Source of the DNA: Rhizobiales bacterium 64-17
GTDB taxonomy: Bacteria > Pseudomonadota > Alphaproteobacteria > Rhizobiales > Xanthobacteraceae
DNA: 61,581 nt
Assembly (NCBI GenBank): GCA_001899285.1
Contig: MKWA01000002.1
Location: 106,684-168,264 of the forward strand
Direction: 5' to 3'
Below are positions 1-9,955 of the stretch, in pieces (the first letter of the stretch is position 1; each line of letters begins with the position of its first letter). Position numbers and translations under genes: made by a program. Below the pieces are notes generated by a model. That model made no database searches. It saw only the letters and a program-made list of their open reading frames with translations, and was not told where the DNA came from.

Positions 1-2
1 TG

Positions 3-173
3 CGTCTGTCGGACGACGAACTCGCCCGCCGCAAGAAGGACTGGAAGCCGCGTGAAAATCATGCCGGCTCCGGCTGCCTCTGGAAATATTCGCAGCAGGT
101 CGGTCCTGCCGTGTACGGGGCGGTGACGCATCCCGGCGCCGCCAAGGAGAAGGTCTCCTATGCGGATGAGTGA
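3..173 (+). CDS. ilvD: Dihydroxy-acid dehydratase, C-terminal end (partial)
   Basis: This is the last 56 codons of a gene that begins before the window. The frame ends in LWKYSQQVGPAVYGAVTHPG followed by KEKVSYADE and a TGA stop, the typical tail of the IlvD/Edd dehydratase family. IlvD dehydrates 2,3-dihydroxy-3-methylbutanoate and its isoleucine-pathway analogue in branched-chain amino acid synthesis, using an Fe-S cluster held in the part not seen here. The family assignment is firm. Choosing IlvD over a sugar-acid dehydratase paralogue rests only on this tail. The next gene starts inside its last codons. Confidence 0.75.
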   Translation, partial: RLSDDELARRKKDWKPRENHAGSGCLWKYSQQVGPAVYGAVTHPGAAKEKVSYADE

Positions 174-978
174 GCGCATCCGACTGGTGGCGGTTGTGGC
201 GGTCGGCCTGATGTTCGGGCCGGTCCTTGGGGCCATGCCGGCTCTGGCGTTCGACGGCAACCAGCCGTCGGACAGCGCGATCCCGTCGCCGATGGAGGCG
301 TTCCGCTACGGCGCGGCCGCGCTCAAGACCGACAAGGCCAAGGCGGTGACCTCGCTCGAATACGCCGCCGAGAAGGGCCACCCCATGGCCCAGTGGAAGC
401 TCGGCCGCATGTACGCCGAAGGCGATGGCGTGCCGCAGGACGATCTGCGCGCGTTCGACTATTTCAGCCGCATTGCCAACGCCCATGCCGATGACAGCCC
501 GGGCACGCCGCAGGCGCGGTTCGTCGCAAACGCCTTCGTCGCGCTCGGCCACTATTATCTCGATGGTATCCCGAAGACGCGGGTGAAGGCCGACGCCGCG
601 CGGGCACGGCAGATGTTCGCCTATGCCGCGACCTATTTCGGCGACGCCGAGGCCCAGTTCAATCTGGCGCGGCTCTATCTCGAGGGGAACGGCGCGCCCA
701 AGGATGTGCGTCAGGCGGCTCGCTGGTTCAACGCGGCGGCCCACAAAGGCCAGTATCAGGCGCAGGCGCAGCTTGGCGCCATGCTGTTTGCCGGTGAGGG
801 CGTGCCGCGGCAGTCGGCGCGGGGGCTGATGTGGCTCACGCTCGCCAAAGATAGCGCGCCGGCCGGCGAGGCTTGGGTCGGCAAGCTCTACGACAGCGCG
901 TTCTCGCAGGCGACCGACGACGAGCGTTCGCTGGCTTTGCTGTATCTCGAGCGCTGGCTGCAGACCCGCCGCGACTGA
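160..978 (+). CDS. exoR: ExoR-like periplasmic Sel1-repeat protein
   Basis: The 272-residue protein has a signal peptide (about residues 1-30, cleavage after PALA before FDG) and then at least four Sel1/TPR-like repeats (about residues 68-235). Repeat landmarks are YAAEKGHPMAQWKLGRMYAE, GDGVPQDD, DAEAQFNLARLYLEGNG and LGAMLFAGEGVPRQ. Length, signal peptide and the order of these motifs match rhizobial ExoR, the periplasmic protein that restrains the ExoS-ChvI two-component system controlling exopolysaccharide and motility genes. ExoS and ChvI are not in the window, so the regulatory role is inferred from the family. The ATG at 160 overlaps the end of ilvD by 14 bases; an alternative ATG lies at 166. 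A generic Sel1 scaffold protein is the alternative. Confidence 0.72.
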   Translation: MRMSERIRLVAVVAVGLMFGPVLGAMPALAFDGNQPSDSAIPSPMEAFRYGAAALKTDKAKAVTSLEYAAEKGHPMAQWKLGRMYAEGDGVPQDDLRAFDYFSRIANAHADDSPGTPQARFVANAFVALGHYYLDGIPKTRVKADAARARQMFAYAATYFGDAEAQFNLARLYLEGNGAPKDVRQAARWFNAAAHKGQYQAQAQLGAMLFAGEGVPRQSARGLMWLTLAKDSAPAGEAWVGKLYDSAFSQATDDERSLALLYLERWLQTRRD

Positions 979-984
979 TCAGGT

Positions 985-1767
985 TTAGTTCCGAAGCTCG
1001 ATCCAGGCCGGGACGTGGTCCGACGGCTTCTCCCAGGCGCGGACATGCTTGTCGACGCCGGCGGCCACCAGGCGGTCCGCGGCCTGTGCCGAGACCAGCA
1101 GGTGGTCGATCCGGATGCCGTTGTTCTTCTGCCAGGCGCCAGCCTGGTAATCCCAAAACGTGTAGAGATCGCTGGCGTCGCTCACCGCGCGAAGCGCGTC
1201 GGTCAGGCCGAGATTGATCAACGCCTGAAACCGCGCGCGAGTTTGCGGCAGGAACAGTGCATCGTTGACCCAGGCAGCCGGATTTTTCGCGTCGGCGGCG
1301 GTCGGAATGACGTTGTAATCGCCGGCGAGAACCAGAGGTTCTTCCAGTTTCAGTCGTTCAAGTGAAAAAGCAATAAGCCTGTCGATCCATTTGAGTTTAT
1401 AGGGATATTTCTCAGTATCGGGCGGATTTCCGTTGGGTAGGTAGAGGCTCACAACCCGCACCGCGCCGGACGGTCCCGCGACCACCGCCTCCAGAAACCT
1501 CGCCTGTACATCGTCGTCGTCGCCGATCAGGCCGCGGCTCACGTCCTCCAGCGGCAGCTTGGACAGGAGCGCGACGCCGTTGAACGTTTTCTGACCATGG
1601 ACCGCCACGTTGTAGCCCAGCGCCTCGATCGGCTCGCGCGGGAACGCGTCGTCCATGCATTTGATTTCTTGAAGGCAGACCACGTCCGGCTGGCGTTCCT
1701 TGAGCCAGGCGGTAAGGCCCTCCAGCCGCTGTCGGACGGAATTGACGTTCCAGGTGGCGATCAGCAC
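985..1767 (-). CDS. xth: Exodeoxyribonuclease III
   Basis: This is an AP endonuclease/3'-5' exonuclease of the endonuclease-exonuclease-phosphatase fold, acting in base excision repair. The 260 residues show all landmark motifs: ATWNVNSVR at the N-terminus, VVCLQEIKCMD (metal-binding Glu), SLYLPNGN, the catalytic GDYNVIPTAAD, and RIDHLLVS followed by SDHVPAWIEL (catalytic Asp-His) at the C-terminus. Length equals the E. coli XthA class. It converges tail-to-tail with the ExoR-like gene, with 6 bases between stops, and its start faces the efflux operon across a 240-base gap. No LexA box was seen upstream. Confidence 0.95.
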   Translation of the reverse strand: MLIATWNVNSVRQRLEGLTAWLKERQPDVVCLQEIKCMDDAFPREPIEALGYNVAVHGQKTFNGVALLSKLPLEDVSRGLIGDDDDVQARFLEAVVAGPSGAVRVVSLYLPNGNPPDTEKYPYKLKWIDRLIAFSLERLKLEEPLVLAGDYNVIPTAADAKNPAAWVNDALFLPQTRARFQALINLGLTDALRAVSDASDLYTFWDYQAGAWQKNNGIRIDHLLVSAQAADRLVAAGVDKHVRAWEKPSDHVPAWIELRN

Positions 1768-2009
1768 GAAACGGGCCTCGTGGTGTTGTTGGCCCCAAGG
1801 GGGTGCAGGTTTCGCCGCAGGGTTTGGCCGGCGCGCGCGTTCAATGCGAAAAGCGCACGTTTACCAGCGGCGGTGGGATCATGCATTTCCGGCACGATAT
1901 ATGCTAGAAATGGCGCGATCACGGTGCCGATAAGCGGGACTCACAAATAATTCGGCAAACAGAGGGAGTGTCCCGGCAGGGGGTTAAGCCGGGGCCGATA
2001 AAATCGCAG

Positions 2010-3131
2010 ATGCGCAAGACCGTTTGGTTGATCGCGGCCGCGGCCATCGTTGGTGCCGGGGGATATTATTTTTTCCGTGGCGGCGGGGTCGAGGGCGCCG
2101 TCGCGCAGTCGCCCGCGTCGCGGGCCGTCGCCATTGAAACGGCGCCTGCGGTCCAGAAGAAGGTTCCGGTGCGGATCGAGGCGCTCGGGACGGTGACGCC
2201 GATTGCCAGCGTGGCGATCAAGTCCCGCCTCGAAACAGAGATCGTCGGCGTGCATTTCGCGGACGGCGCGCGGGTGCAGCAGGGCGATCTGCTGTTCACC
2301 CTCGACAGCCGCACGCTCGAGGCGCAGATCGCGCAGGCCGAGGGTGCGATCGCCCGCGACAAGGCGCAACTCGCCGGCGCCGAGCGTGACGTCAACCGCT
2401 ATACCGATCTGGTGGCCAAGAGCGCGACGCCGGTCACCAATCTTGATAACGCCAAGACCCAGGCCGACATCTTTCGTGCCGCGATCGTGTCCGACACGGC
2501 GCTGCTCAACAATCTCAAGGTCCAACTGAGCTACTGTACGATCCGCGCGTCGATCACCGGACGGATCAGTGCCGCCAGCGTCAAGGTCGGCAATTTCGTG
2601 CGTCCGGCGGATACCGCGGCGCTCGCCGTCATCAATCAGATCGCGCCGGTCTATGTGACGTTTCCGGTGCCGCAGATCCGGTTGCCGGATATCCGCAAAG
2701 CGGTCGCGGCCGAGACGGCGACGGTCGATGCCTTGGTGCAGGGCGAGAGCCGGCATGCTCAGGGCCAGGTCACCATGATCGAGAATACTGTCGATCCGGC
2801 GACCGGCATGGCGACGGTGCGCGCCACCATGGAAAATGCCGAGGAAGTCCTGTGGCCGGGCAGCCTGGTTCGGGTCTCGATGAATATCCGCGAGGAGCCG
2901 GCAGTGACCGTGCCGACGACCGCGATCCAGACCAGCCAGTCGGGCAACTATGTGTACGTCGTCAAGGACGGCATCGCGCGGGTCCAGCCGGTTGTGGTGG
3001 AGCGTAACTTCGAGAAGGACGCGGTGATCACGTCCGGGTTGACCGGGAGCGAGACCGTCGTGACCAACGGCCATCTCCAACTGACCGACGGCGCGCGCGT
3101 CGTGGTGCGGACACCCAAAACGGGCGCCTGA
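2010..3131 (+). CDS. RND efflux periplasmic adaptor (membrane fusion protein)
   Basis: This is the adaptor of a tripartite resistance-nodulation-division pump, linking the inner-membrane permease encoded next to an outer-membrane channel. The 373-residue product starts with a membrane anchor (VWLIAAAAIVGAGGYYFF), then a biotinyl-lipoyl half-motif (VTPIASVAIKSRLETEIVGV), a coiled-coil hairpin (about residues 85-150, AQAEGAIARDKAQLAGAERD) and the matching lipoyl half (LSYCTIRASITGRISAASVKVG), followed by the beta-barrel domain. It resembles MdtA. I chose ATG 2010; a GTG at 1968 in the same frame would add 14 residues before the membrane segment, but its purine run touches the start codon. The permease begins 1 base after its stop. 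No TolC-like gene is in the window. Confidence 0.9.
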   Translation: MRKTVWLIAAAAIVGAGGYYFFRGGGVEGAVAQSPASRAVAIETAPAVQKKVPVRIEALGTVTPIASVAIKSRLETEIVGVHFADGARVQQGDLLFTLDSRTLEAQIAQAEGAIARDKAQLAGAERDVNRYTDLVAKSATPVTNLDNAKTQADIFRAAIVSDTALLNNLKVQLSYCTIRASITGRISAASVKVGNFVRPADTAALAVINQIAPVYVTFPVPQIRLPDIRKAVAAETATVDALVQGESRHAQGQVTMIENTVDPATGMATVRATMENAEEVLWPGSLVRVSMNIREEPAVTVPTTAIQTSQSGNYVYVVKDGIARVQPVVVERNFEKDAVITSGLTGSETVVTNGHLQLTDGARVVVRTPKTGA

Positions 3132-3132
3132 C

Positions 3133-6100
3133 ATGAACATCTCAGAGAGCTGTATCCGGCGCCCGGTGATGACGACGCTCATCACGGCGTCGCTGATCGT
3201 GTTTGGCCTGTTTGCCTACCGGCTGCTCGCCGTGTCGGCGCTGCCGGCGGTGGATTTCCCGACGATCTCGATCACCGCGACGCTGCCGGGCGCGAGCCCG
3301 GAGACCATGGCGGCCTCGGTCGCGGCGCCGATCGAGCGCCAGCTCTCGACCATCGCCGGCATCAGCGCGCTGACCTCGGCGTCGTCGCTCGGCACCTCGG
3401 TCATCACCATCCAGTTCGATCTCGGCCGCAACATCGACGGCGCGGCGCTCGACGTGCAAACGGCGCTGACGGTGGCCGCCAGACGTCTGCCGATCGAAAT
3501 GACGACGCCGCCGTTCTTCCGGAAGGTCAATCCCGGCGACTTTCCGATCATGTTCATCAGCCTGAATTCGCCCACCTTGCCGATGTCGAAGGTCGACGAA
3601 TACGGGCAGATCGTGCTGGCGCAGCAGATCTCGCAACTGCCGGGCGTCGCGCAGGTGCTGGTCTACGGCAGCCAGAAATTCGCGGTGCGCGTGCAGGCCG
3701 ATCCGGCCGCCGCAGCGGCGCGCAACATATCACTCGACGATATCAAGAACGTTCTTGCCAAGACCAATTCCAACACCCCGGTCGGCACCATCCCCGGCGC
3801 CGAGCGCAACATCACGCTGACCGCCTCCGGCGCGATCTCGCATGCGGAGGATTATCGCCGCATCACCATCGCTTACCGCAACGGCGCGCCGGTACGGCTC
3901 GAGGATGTGGCGCGGGTGATCGACAGCGTCGAGAACGACAAGATCGCCAGCTATTTCAACGATAACCGCGCCGTCGTGCTGGCGGTGCAGCGGCAGCCCG
4001 ACGCCAACACCGTCGCGGTCGTGGATTCCGTCAAGGAGCGTATTCCGTCCTATCGCGCGCAGATTCCGGCATCCATCAACATGCAGGTGCTGATGGATCG
4101 CTCGGTGTCGATCCGCGAATCCGTGGTCGACGTGCAGGAGACGCTGGCGATCGCCATTGCGCTCGTCATCATGGTGATCTTCCTGTTCCTGCGTTCGGTC
4201 TCGGCGACCGTCATTCCGTCGCTGGCGGTGCCGATCTCGCTGATCGCCACCTGCGCGTTCATGTACGCGTTCAATTTCTCCATCAACAACATGACGCTGC
4301 TGGCGTTGACGCTGTCGGTCGGCTTCGTGGTCGACGATGCGATCGTCATGCTGGAGAACATCGTCCGCCATATTGAGGGCGGGATGCGGCCGTTTGAGGC
4401 GGCGCTGAAGGGCTCGCGCGAGATCGGTTTTACCATCGTCTCGATCACCTTCTCGCTGATCGCGGTGTTCATCCCGGTGCTGCTGATGGGCGGCATGGTC
4501 GGCCGCGTGTTCCGCGAATTCGCGGTGACTATCGCCATGGCGATCGTCATTTCCGGCTTCGTGTCGCTGACCCTGACGCCGATGCTGTGCGCGCGCGTGC
4601 TGCGCGGCCATCACGGTGAGGAAAAGCAGAACATCGTGCTGCGCACGTTCGAGCGCATGTTCAATATGTGGCTGCGCGGCTATGAGCTCTCGCTCGACTG
4701 GGTGCTCAAGCACAAGTCGGTGATGCTCGCCGTCACTTTCGCCACCATGGTCGGCACAGTGGCGCTCTACATCGTCATTCCCAAGGGGTTCTTCCCGGTC
4801 GAGGATACCGGTTTCATCTCGGCGACGGTCGAGGGCCCTGCCGACATTTCATTCCAGGCGATGCGCGTGCGGCAGCAGGAGATCGCCGCAATCGTGCGCG
4901 CCGACAAGGCAGTGGATTACGTCAACTCCACCATCGGCGTCGGCGGTCCGAACACGACCAATAATACCGGCCGGCTGTTCGTCGCGCTGAAACCGAAGAA
5001 GGAGCGCGGCGAGGCAACCGCCGTGATCAACCGACTGCGCGCTGAAACCAGCAAGGTGATCGGCATGCGGACCTATTTCCGCATGATCCAGAACATCAAT
5101 CTCGGCGGCCGCATCACCAAGGGCGAATACCAGTATACGATGCAGTCGACCGACACCGACGCGCTGTACAAGACGTCGGACGAGATGCTGCACAAGATTT
5201 CCGAACTGTCGTTCCTGCGCGACGTCAACAGCGACCTCTACATCAAGAACCCGCAGGTTTCGATCGAGATCGATCGCGAGAAAGCGGCGGTCTACGGCAT
5301 CTCCGTCGATCAGATCCGGCAGGAATTGTATAACGCTTACGGCTCGCGCCAGGTCGGAACCATCTATACGCCGATCAACGACTACCAGATCATTCTCGAA
5401 CTGCGGCCCGACTTCCAGCTTGACGCCAGCGGTCTGTCGAAAATCTATCTCAAGACCAACGTCACCAATTCATCCACCGCGGTGGGCGCGGGCGTGACCG
5501 GCAACGGTATCCCGAGCGGCCAGTCGATCCCGCTGAGTGCGGTGACGAAGCTCGTCAACACCGTCGGCCCGCTGCAGGTCAACCATCAGGGCCAGCAGCC
5601 GGCGGTGACGATCTCGTTCAATCTCGCACCGGGCGCGTCGCTCGGTCAGGCGGTCGACGCGATCAAGAATCTCGAACGGACCTCGAACCTGCCGATCACC
5701 ATCACCACCGGATTCCAGGGCAATGCCCAGGTATTCCAGGAGTCGCTGCAAGGGCAGGGCATCCTGGTGCTGGCGGCCATTTTCGCCGCGTTCGTGGTGC
5801 TCGGCATCCTCTATGAGAGCTTCATCCATCCGATCACCATCATTTCCGGCCTGCCGTCGGCCGGTATCGGCGCGCTGCTGACGCTGCTCGCGTTCCGCAT
5901 GGACCTGTCGGTGATCGCGATGATCGGCATTGTCATGCTGGTTGGTATCGTCAAGAAGAATGCGATCATGATGATCGACTTCGCGCTGGAGCGGCGTCAG
6001 GTCGGGCTGTCTGCCGAAGCGGCGATCCGCGAGGCGTGCCTGCTGCGCTTCCGGCCGATCATGATGACAACCTTCGCGGCGATCTTCGGCGCCCTGCCGA

Positions 6101-6315
6101 TCGCGCTCGGCACCGGCGCGGGTGCGGAGTTGCGCCAGCCGCTCGGCGTCGCCGTGGTCGGCGGCTTGTGCCTGTCGCAGTTGCTGACGCTCTACATCAC
6201 CCCGGTGGTCTATCTTTACCTCGACCGCATCGACCGGATGCTCAAGCGCCGGCTGGAGCCGCAACTCCAGGAGGTCACGCCCGAAGGGCAACCGACAGCG
6301 GTCGCCGCGGAATAG
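3133..6315 (+). CDS. RND multidrug efflux permease (MdtB/MdtC/AcrB type)
   Basis: The 1060-residue protein has the HAE1-class RND layout: a first membrane helix (TTLITASLIVFGLFAYRLLA), a large periplasmic loop, helices 2-6, helix 7, a second periplasmic loop and helices 8-12. The proton-relay acidic pair is present in helix 4 (LTLSVGFVVDDAIVMLENIV). Substrate cannot be read from sequence; MdtB/C relatives export bile salts, novobiocin and similar compounds. It is co-transcribed with the adaptor just upstream (1-base gap). No local regulator (TetR or MarR) is adjacent. The C-terminus is short and hydrophilic. Confidence 0.94.
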   Translation: MNISESCIRRPVMTTLITASLIVFGLFAYRLLAVSALPAVDFPTISITATLPGASPETMAASVAAPIERQLSTIAGISALTSASSLGTSVITIQFDLGRNIDGAALDVQTALTVAARRLPIEMTTPPFFRKVNPGDFPIMFISLNSPTLPMSKVDEYGQIVLAQQISQLPGVAQVLVYGSQKFAVRVQADPAAAAARNISLDDIKNVLAKTNSNTPVGTIPGAERNITLTASGAISHAEDYRRITIAYRNGAPVRLEDVARVIDSVENDKIASYFNDNRAVVLAVQRQPDANTVAVVDSVKERIPSYRAQIPASINMQVLMDRSVSIRESVVDVQETLAIAIALVIMVIFLFLRSVSATVIPSLAVPISLIATCAFMYAFNFSINNMTLLALTLSVGFVVDDAIVMLENIVRHIEGGMRPFEAALKGSREIGFTIVSITFSLIAVFIPVLLMGGMVGRVFREFAVTIAMAIVISGFVSLTLTPMLCARVLRGHHGEEKQNIVLRTFERMFNMWLRGYELSLDWVLKHKSVMLAVTFATMVGTVALYIVIPKGFFPVEDTGFISATVEGPADISFQAMRVRQQEIAAIVRADKAVDYVNSTIGVGGPNTTNNTGRLFVALKPKKERGEATAVINRLRAETSKVIGMRTYFRMIQNINLGGRITKGEYQYTMQSTDTDALYKTSDEMLHKISELSFLRDVNSDLYIKNPQVSIEIDREKAAVYGISVDQIRQELYNAYGSRQVGTIYTPINDYQIILELRPDFQLDASGLSKIYLKTNVTNSSTAVGAGVTGNGIPSGQSIPLSAVTKLVNTVGPLQVNHQGQQPAVTISFNLAPGASLGQAVDAIKNLERTSNLPITITTGFQGNAQVFQESLQGQGILVLAAIFAAFVVLGILYESFIHPITIISGLPSAGIGALLTLLAFRMDLSVIAMIGIVMLVGIVKKNAIMMIDFALERRQVGLSAEAAIREACLLRFRPIMMTTFAAIFGALPIALGTGAGAELRQPLGVAVVGGLCLSQLLTLYITPVVYLYLDRIDRMLKRRLEPQLQEVTPEGQPTAVAAE

Positions 6316-6366
6316 CGGCGCAACGGCGCGACAGCCGCTCCCGACCCGGGGCGGTTGATTTCCGGC

Positions 6367-6696
6367 TTAGAGCGAGAAGCTGGTGCCGCAGCCGCAGGAT
6401 GCGGTGGCGTTCGGATTGTGAATTTTGAACGACGCGCCGATCAGGTCGTCGACAAAATCGATCTCGGACCCCGCGAGATAAGTCACCGAGACCGGATCGA
6501 TCAGCACCACCGCCTTGTCGCGGGTGAGAACCAGATCATCTTCGGCGCGCGCCTGTTCGACATCGAACCGGTACTGGAAGCCGGAGCAGCCGCCACCCTC
6601 GACACTGACCCGCAGCATCGCGCCGGCCGGCTCGCCAGAGAGAATCTCGCCGATGCGGCGTGCCGCGCGTTCGCTGACTGTGACCGTTTCCGTCAT
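6367..6696 (-). CDS. erpA: A-type iron-sulfur cluster insertion protein ErpA
   Basis: ErpA/IscA/HesB proteins carry Fe-S clusters to apo-targets. The 109-residue product has the three invariant cysteines: one in VEGGGCSGFQYRF and two in the C-terminal CGCGTSFSL. The ErpA name is favoured over IscA or SufA because the gene stands alone, next to dgt and away from any suf/isc cluster, as is usual in Hyphomicrobiales. It is divergent from dgt, with about 135 bases between starts. Confidence 0.9.
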   Translation of the reverse strand: MTETVTVSERAARRIGEILSGEPAGAMLRVSVEGGGCSGFQYRFDVEQARAEDDLVLTRDKAVVLIDPVSVTYLAGSEIDFVDDLIGASFKIHNPNATASCGCGTSFSL

Positions 6697-6831
6697 TGCC
6701 TTTAGTCCATAAGGGGCCCTTGGCAGGCCCGCATCCCGATAGTTAAGTCGTGTTTGCCGCGAGTCAACGCGACGTCCGTACGCAAATCCGTGCGACAGGA
6801 TTTGTGCGACCCCCTGAGGCGACTATCTGCC

Positions 6832-8034
6832 ATGGCAATCCAGGCCGGCCGAGACCGGGCGATATACGCCAGTCATCCCGAGGAGAGCCGGGGGCGCCTG
6901 TTCGCGGAGCCGCCCAGCGCCACTCGTAACGTGTTTCGCCGCGATTGCGACCGCATCATCCATTCGACGGCATTCCGGCGGCTCAAGCACAAGACCCAGG
7001 TGTTCGTGTTCCATGAGGGCGATCACTACCGGACGCGGCTGACACATACGCTGGAGGTCGCGCAGGTGGCGCGATCGCTGGCACGGGCGCTCGGGCTCGA
7101 CGAGGATCTGGCGGAGTGTCTGGCACTGTCGCACGATCTCGGCCACCCGCCGTTCGGCCATCCGGGGGAGCGGGCGCTGGCGTTCTGCATGACCGACTAC
7201 GGGGGATTCGAACACAATTCGCAGGCGCTGCGCATCGTCGTCTCGCTCGAACACCGCTATCCGGATTTCGACGGGCTCAATCTCACGTGGGAAACGCTGG
7301 AGGGGTTGGTCAAGCACAACGGCCCGTTGACCGACAGCCTGGGTAAGCCGATCGGCCGCTACAGCGAAGAGGGCGTTCCCGATGTCATCCTCGACTATGA
7401 CCGCGTCCAGCCGCTCGAACTGTGGAGCTTCGCCAGCCTGGAGGCGCAGGTCGCGGCCATCGCCGACGATATCGCTTACGATGCGCACGACATCGACGAC
7501 GGGCTGCGCGCCGGCATGTTTACCGTGGACGATATCGCCAGCGTGCCGGTGATCGGCAATCTGCTGTCCGAGATCGACGGACGGCATCCGGGGCTCGATC
7601 ACAGCCGCCGGGTGCATGAACTGGTGCGGCTGTTGATGACGCGGATGATCGAGGACGTGATGGCCGAGACCGAGCGGCGCGTCGCGGCGCTGGCGCCCAC
7701 GTCGGCGGCGGCGATCCGGGCAGCGCGGTCGGCTTGCGCGGTGTTCTCGCCGGCGATGAATGCGGCAGACAGGGACATCAAGGGATTCCTGTATCCGCGC
7801 ATGTATCGCCACCCGAGGATGCAGCGCATCACCGGCGATGCCGAGGCGGTGGTGCGCGAATTGTTCGATTATTACTGGAAGCACCCCTCGGTGCTGCCGG
7901 ACGAATGGGCCGACCTGCCGCGCGAGGAGGCCGCGCGGGGACGTCACATCGCCAATTTCATCGCCGGCATGACTGACCGTTTCGCGCTGATCGAACACGC
8001 GCGGTTTTTTGACTCGACCCCGGATTTGCGATAG
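6832..8034 (+). CDS. dgt: dGTP triphosphohydrolase-like HD protein
   Basis: The enzyme splits dNTPs into deoxynucleoside and triphosphate. The HD-domain metal ligands are visible in [37 protein letters not shown] and [19 protein letters not shown]. The 400-residue length fits the type-2 dGTPase-like subfamily common in alphaproteobacteria rather than the 505-residue E. coli Dgt. I chose ATG 6832 ([10 protein letters not shown]) because the frame upstream (from 6754) is not family-like. argS follows 60 bases downstream, an order conserved in the order Hyphomicrobiales. Confidence 0.9.
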   Translation: MAIQAGRDRAIYASHPEESRGRLFAEPPSATRNVFRRDCDRIIHSTAFRRLKHKTQVFVFHEGDHYRTRLTHTLEVAQVARSLARALGLDEDLAECLALSHDLGHPPFGHPGERALAFCMTDYGGFEHNSQALRIVVSLEHRYPDFDGLNLTWETLEGLVKHNGPLTDSLGKPIGRYSEEGVPDVILDYDRVQPLELWSFASLEAQVAAIADDIAYDAHDIDDGLRAGMFTVDDIASVPVIGNLLSEIDGRHPGLDHSRRVHELVRLLMTRMIEDVMAETERRVAALAPTSAAAIRAARSACAVFSPAMNAADRDIKGFLYPRMYRHPRMQRITGDAEAVVRELFDYYWKHPSVLPDEWADLPREEAARGRHIANFIAGMTDRFALIEHARFFDSTPDLR

Positions 8035-8094
8035 GCCGCGCGACGAAATTCCCGAACAAGCCCAATTAGTTACCGAACCGGCAAACGATCAGAT

Positions 8095-9903
8095 ATGGCG
8101 ACATCCGCAAATCAGCAGCAATTTGCCCACCTCTTCGCGCATGTGCTCGCGCGTGTTCACGCGGCCGCTGATGCGCTGATTGCCGACAAGGTTCTGCCGG
8201 CCGGCATCGACCTCTCGCGCATCGTTGTCGAGCCACCGCGCGACGCAACCCACGGCGACATGGCGACCAATGCGGCGATGGTGCTGGCGAAGGAGGCGGG
8301 CTTAAAGCCGCGCGATCTGGCAGAGGCGTTCGCCGGCAAGCTACGCGCTGAACCGCTGGTCGAGAAGGTCGACGTCGCCGGTCCTGGGTTCCTCAACCTG
8401 ACGCTCAAGCCGGCGGTCTGGGCAGATGTGCTGCGTTCCGTGCTCGATCAGGGCGCGGGCTATGGCCGCAGCGGCATCGGCCGGAATGCTGCGGTGAATG
8501 TCGAATATGTCTCGGCGAATCCGACGGGACCGATGCACGTCGGCCATTGCCGCGGTGCCGTGTTCGGCGACGCGCTGGCAACGCTGCTGGCGTTCGCCGG
8601 TTTTGCCGTGACGCGCGAATATTACATCAACGACGCCGGTGCGCAGGTCGATGTGCTCGCGCGCTCGGCCTACCTGCGCTACCGCGAGGCGCTCGGCGAA
8701 AACATCGGCGAGATTCCGGAAGGGCTTTATCCGGGCGATTATCTCAAGCCGGTGGGCGAGGCGCTTGCCGCCGAATACGGCGATCGTTTCAAGGGCCGGC
8801 CGGAAATCGAATGGCTGGCGCCGGTGCGCGCCAAGGCCATTGCCATGATGATGGACCAGATCCGTGGTGATCTCGCCGCGCTCAATGTCCGTCACGACGT
8901 GTTCTTCTCCGAACGCTCGCTGGTGTCCGGCGCCGACGATGCGGTCGGCCGTACCATCGATGCGCTGCGCGCCGATGGCCTGGTCTATCAGGGGCGTCTG
9001 CCGCCGCCGAAGGGCGCGCCGGTCGAGGATTGGGAAGACCGCGAGCAGACGCTGTTCCGCTCGACGCAGTTCGGTGACGATGTCGATCGTCCGCTGATGA
9101 AGTCGGACGGCGGTTATACCTATTTCGCCTCCGACATCGCCTATCACAAGTCGAAGTTCGACCGCGGCTTCACCGACATGATTGACGTCTGGGGCGCGGA
9201 TCACGGCGGCTACATCAAACGCATGCAGGCGGCGGTCAGTGCGGTGAGCGGCGGCAAGGCCGCGCTCGACGTGAAGATCGTGCAACTCGTCAAGCTGTCG
9301 CGCGGCGGTGTGCCAGTGAAGATGTCGAAGCGCGCCGGCGAGTTCGTGACGCTGCGTGAGGTGGTCGACGAGGTCGGCCGCGACGCGGTGCGCTTCATGA
9401 TGCTCTACCGCAAGAACGACGCGACGCTCGATTTCGATCTGGCGAAGGTGATCGAACAGTCGCGCGACAATGCGGTGTTCTATGTCCAGTACGCGCACGC
9501 GCGTGGGGTGTCGGTCTTCCGTAACGCCGCGGAGCAGATGCCGGATCTGGCGATCCCGGCGGCAGGCGCGGGGCGGGCCGCCTGGCTTGCCGGTACGCCG
9601 CTCGCGCGGCTCTCCGATGAGGGGGAACTCGCGATCCTCAGGCGGCTGGCGCTCTATCCGCGGCTGGTGGAATCCGCCGCACTGGCGCACGAACCGCACC
9701 GGGTGGCGTTCTATCTTTATGATCTGGCGAGCGAGTTCCACGCCCAATGGACGCGCGGAAAAGACTTGCCTCATTTACGCTTCATTATCCAGAATGATCC
9801 AGAACTGACCAAAGCGCGTCTCGCCATGGTCGAGGGGATTGTCACGGTGCTGGCGTCGGGGCTGGGCCTTTTGGGCGTAGGCGCACCGGACGAAATGCGG
9901 TAG
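8095..9903 (+). CDS. argS: Arginyl-tRNA synthetase
   Basis: This class I synthetase charges tRNA-Arg. The 602-residue protein has the N-terminal Add1 domain (about residues 10-100), the HIGH signature as [14 protein letters not shown] (within [13 protein letters not shown]), the KMSKS-like loop as [13 protein letters not shown], and the DALR anticodon-binding domain (residues about 480-602, ending in [20 protein letters not shown]). Full length, no anomaly. The SPOR protein gene follows after 52 bases, likely the same transcript as dgt-argS. Confidence 0.97.
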   Translation: MATSANQQQFAHLFAHVLARVHAAADALIADKVLPAGIDLSRIVVEPPRDATHGDMATNAAMVLAKEAGLKPRDLAEAFAGKLRAEPLVEKVDVAGPGFLNLTLKPAVWADVLRSVLDQGAGYGRSGIGRNAAVNVEYVSANPTGPMHVGHCRGAVFGDALATLLAFAGFAVTREYYINDAGAQVDVLARSAYLRYREALGENIGEIPEGLYPGDYLKPVGEALAAEYGDRFKGRPEIEWLAPVRAKAIAMMMDQIRGDLAALNVRHDVFFSERSLVSGADDAVGRTIDALRADGLVYQGRLPPPKGAPVEDWEDREQTLFRSTQFGDDVDRPLMKSDGGYTYFASDIAYHKSKFDRGFTDMIDVWGADHGGYIKRMQAAVSAVSGGKAALDVKIVQLVKLSRGGVPVKMSKRAGEFVTLREVVDEVGRDAVRFMMLYRKNDATLDFDLAKVIEQSRDNAVFYVQYAHARGVSVFRNAAEQMPDLAIPAAGAGRAAWLAGTPLARLSDEGELAILRRLALYPRLVESAALAHEPHRVAFYLYDLASEFHAQWTRGKDLPHLRFIIQNDPELTKARLAMVEGIVTVLASGLGLLGVGAPDEMR

Positions 9904-9955
9904 CCGCCAATGTCGGCGCAGTTGCGCGCCGCGGCATACCAGAACTGGGGCTTCG

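Noticed and set aside
1968-2009. GTG 1968 as start of the RND adaptor
   Set aside because: The purine-rich stretch directly abuts the GTG, too close for a ribosome site, and the added residues are not like the family N-terminus.
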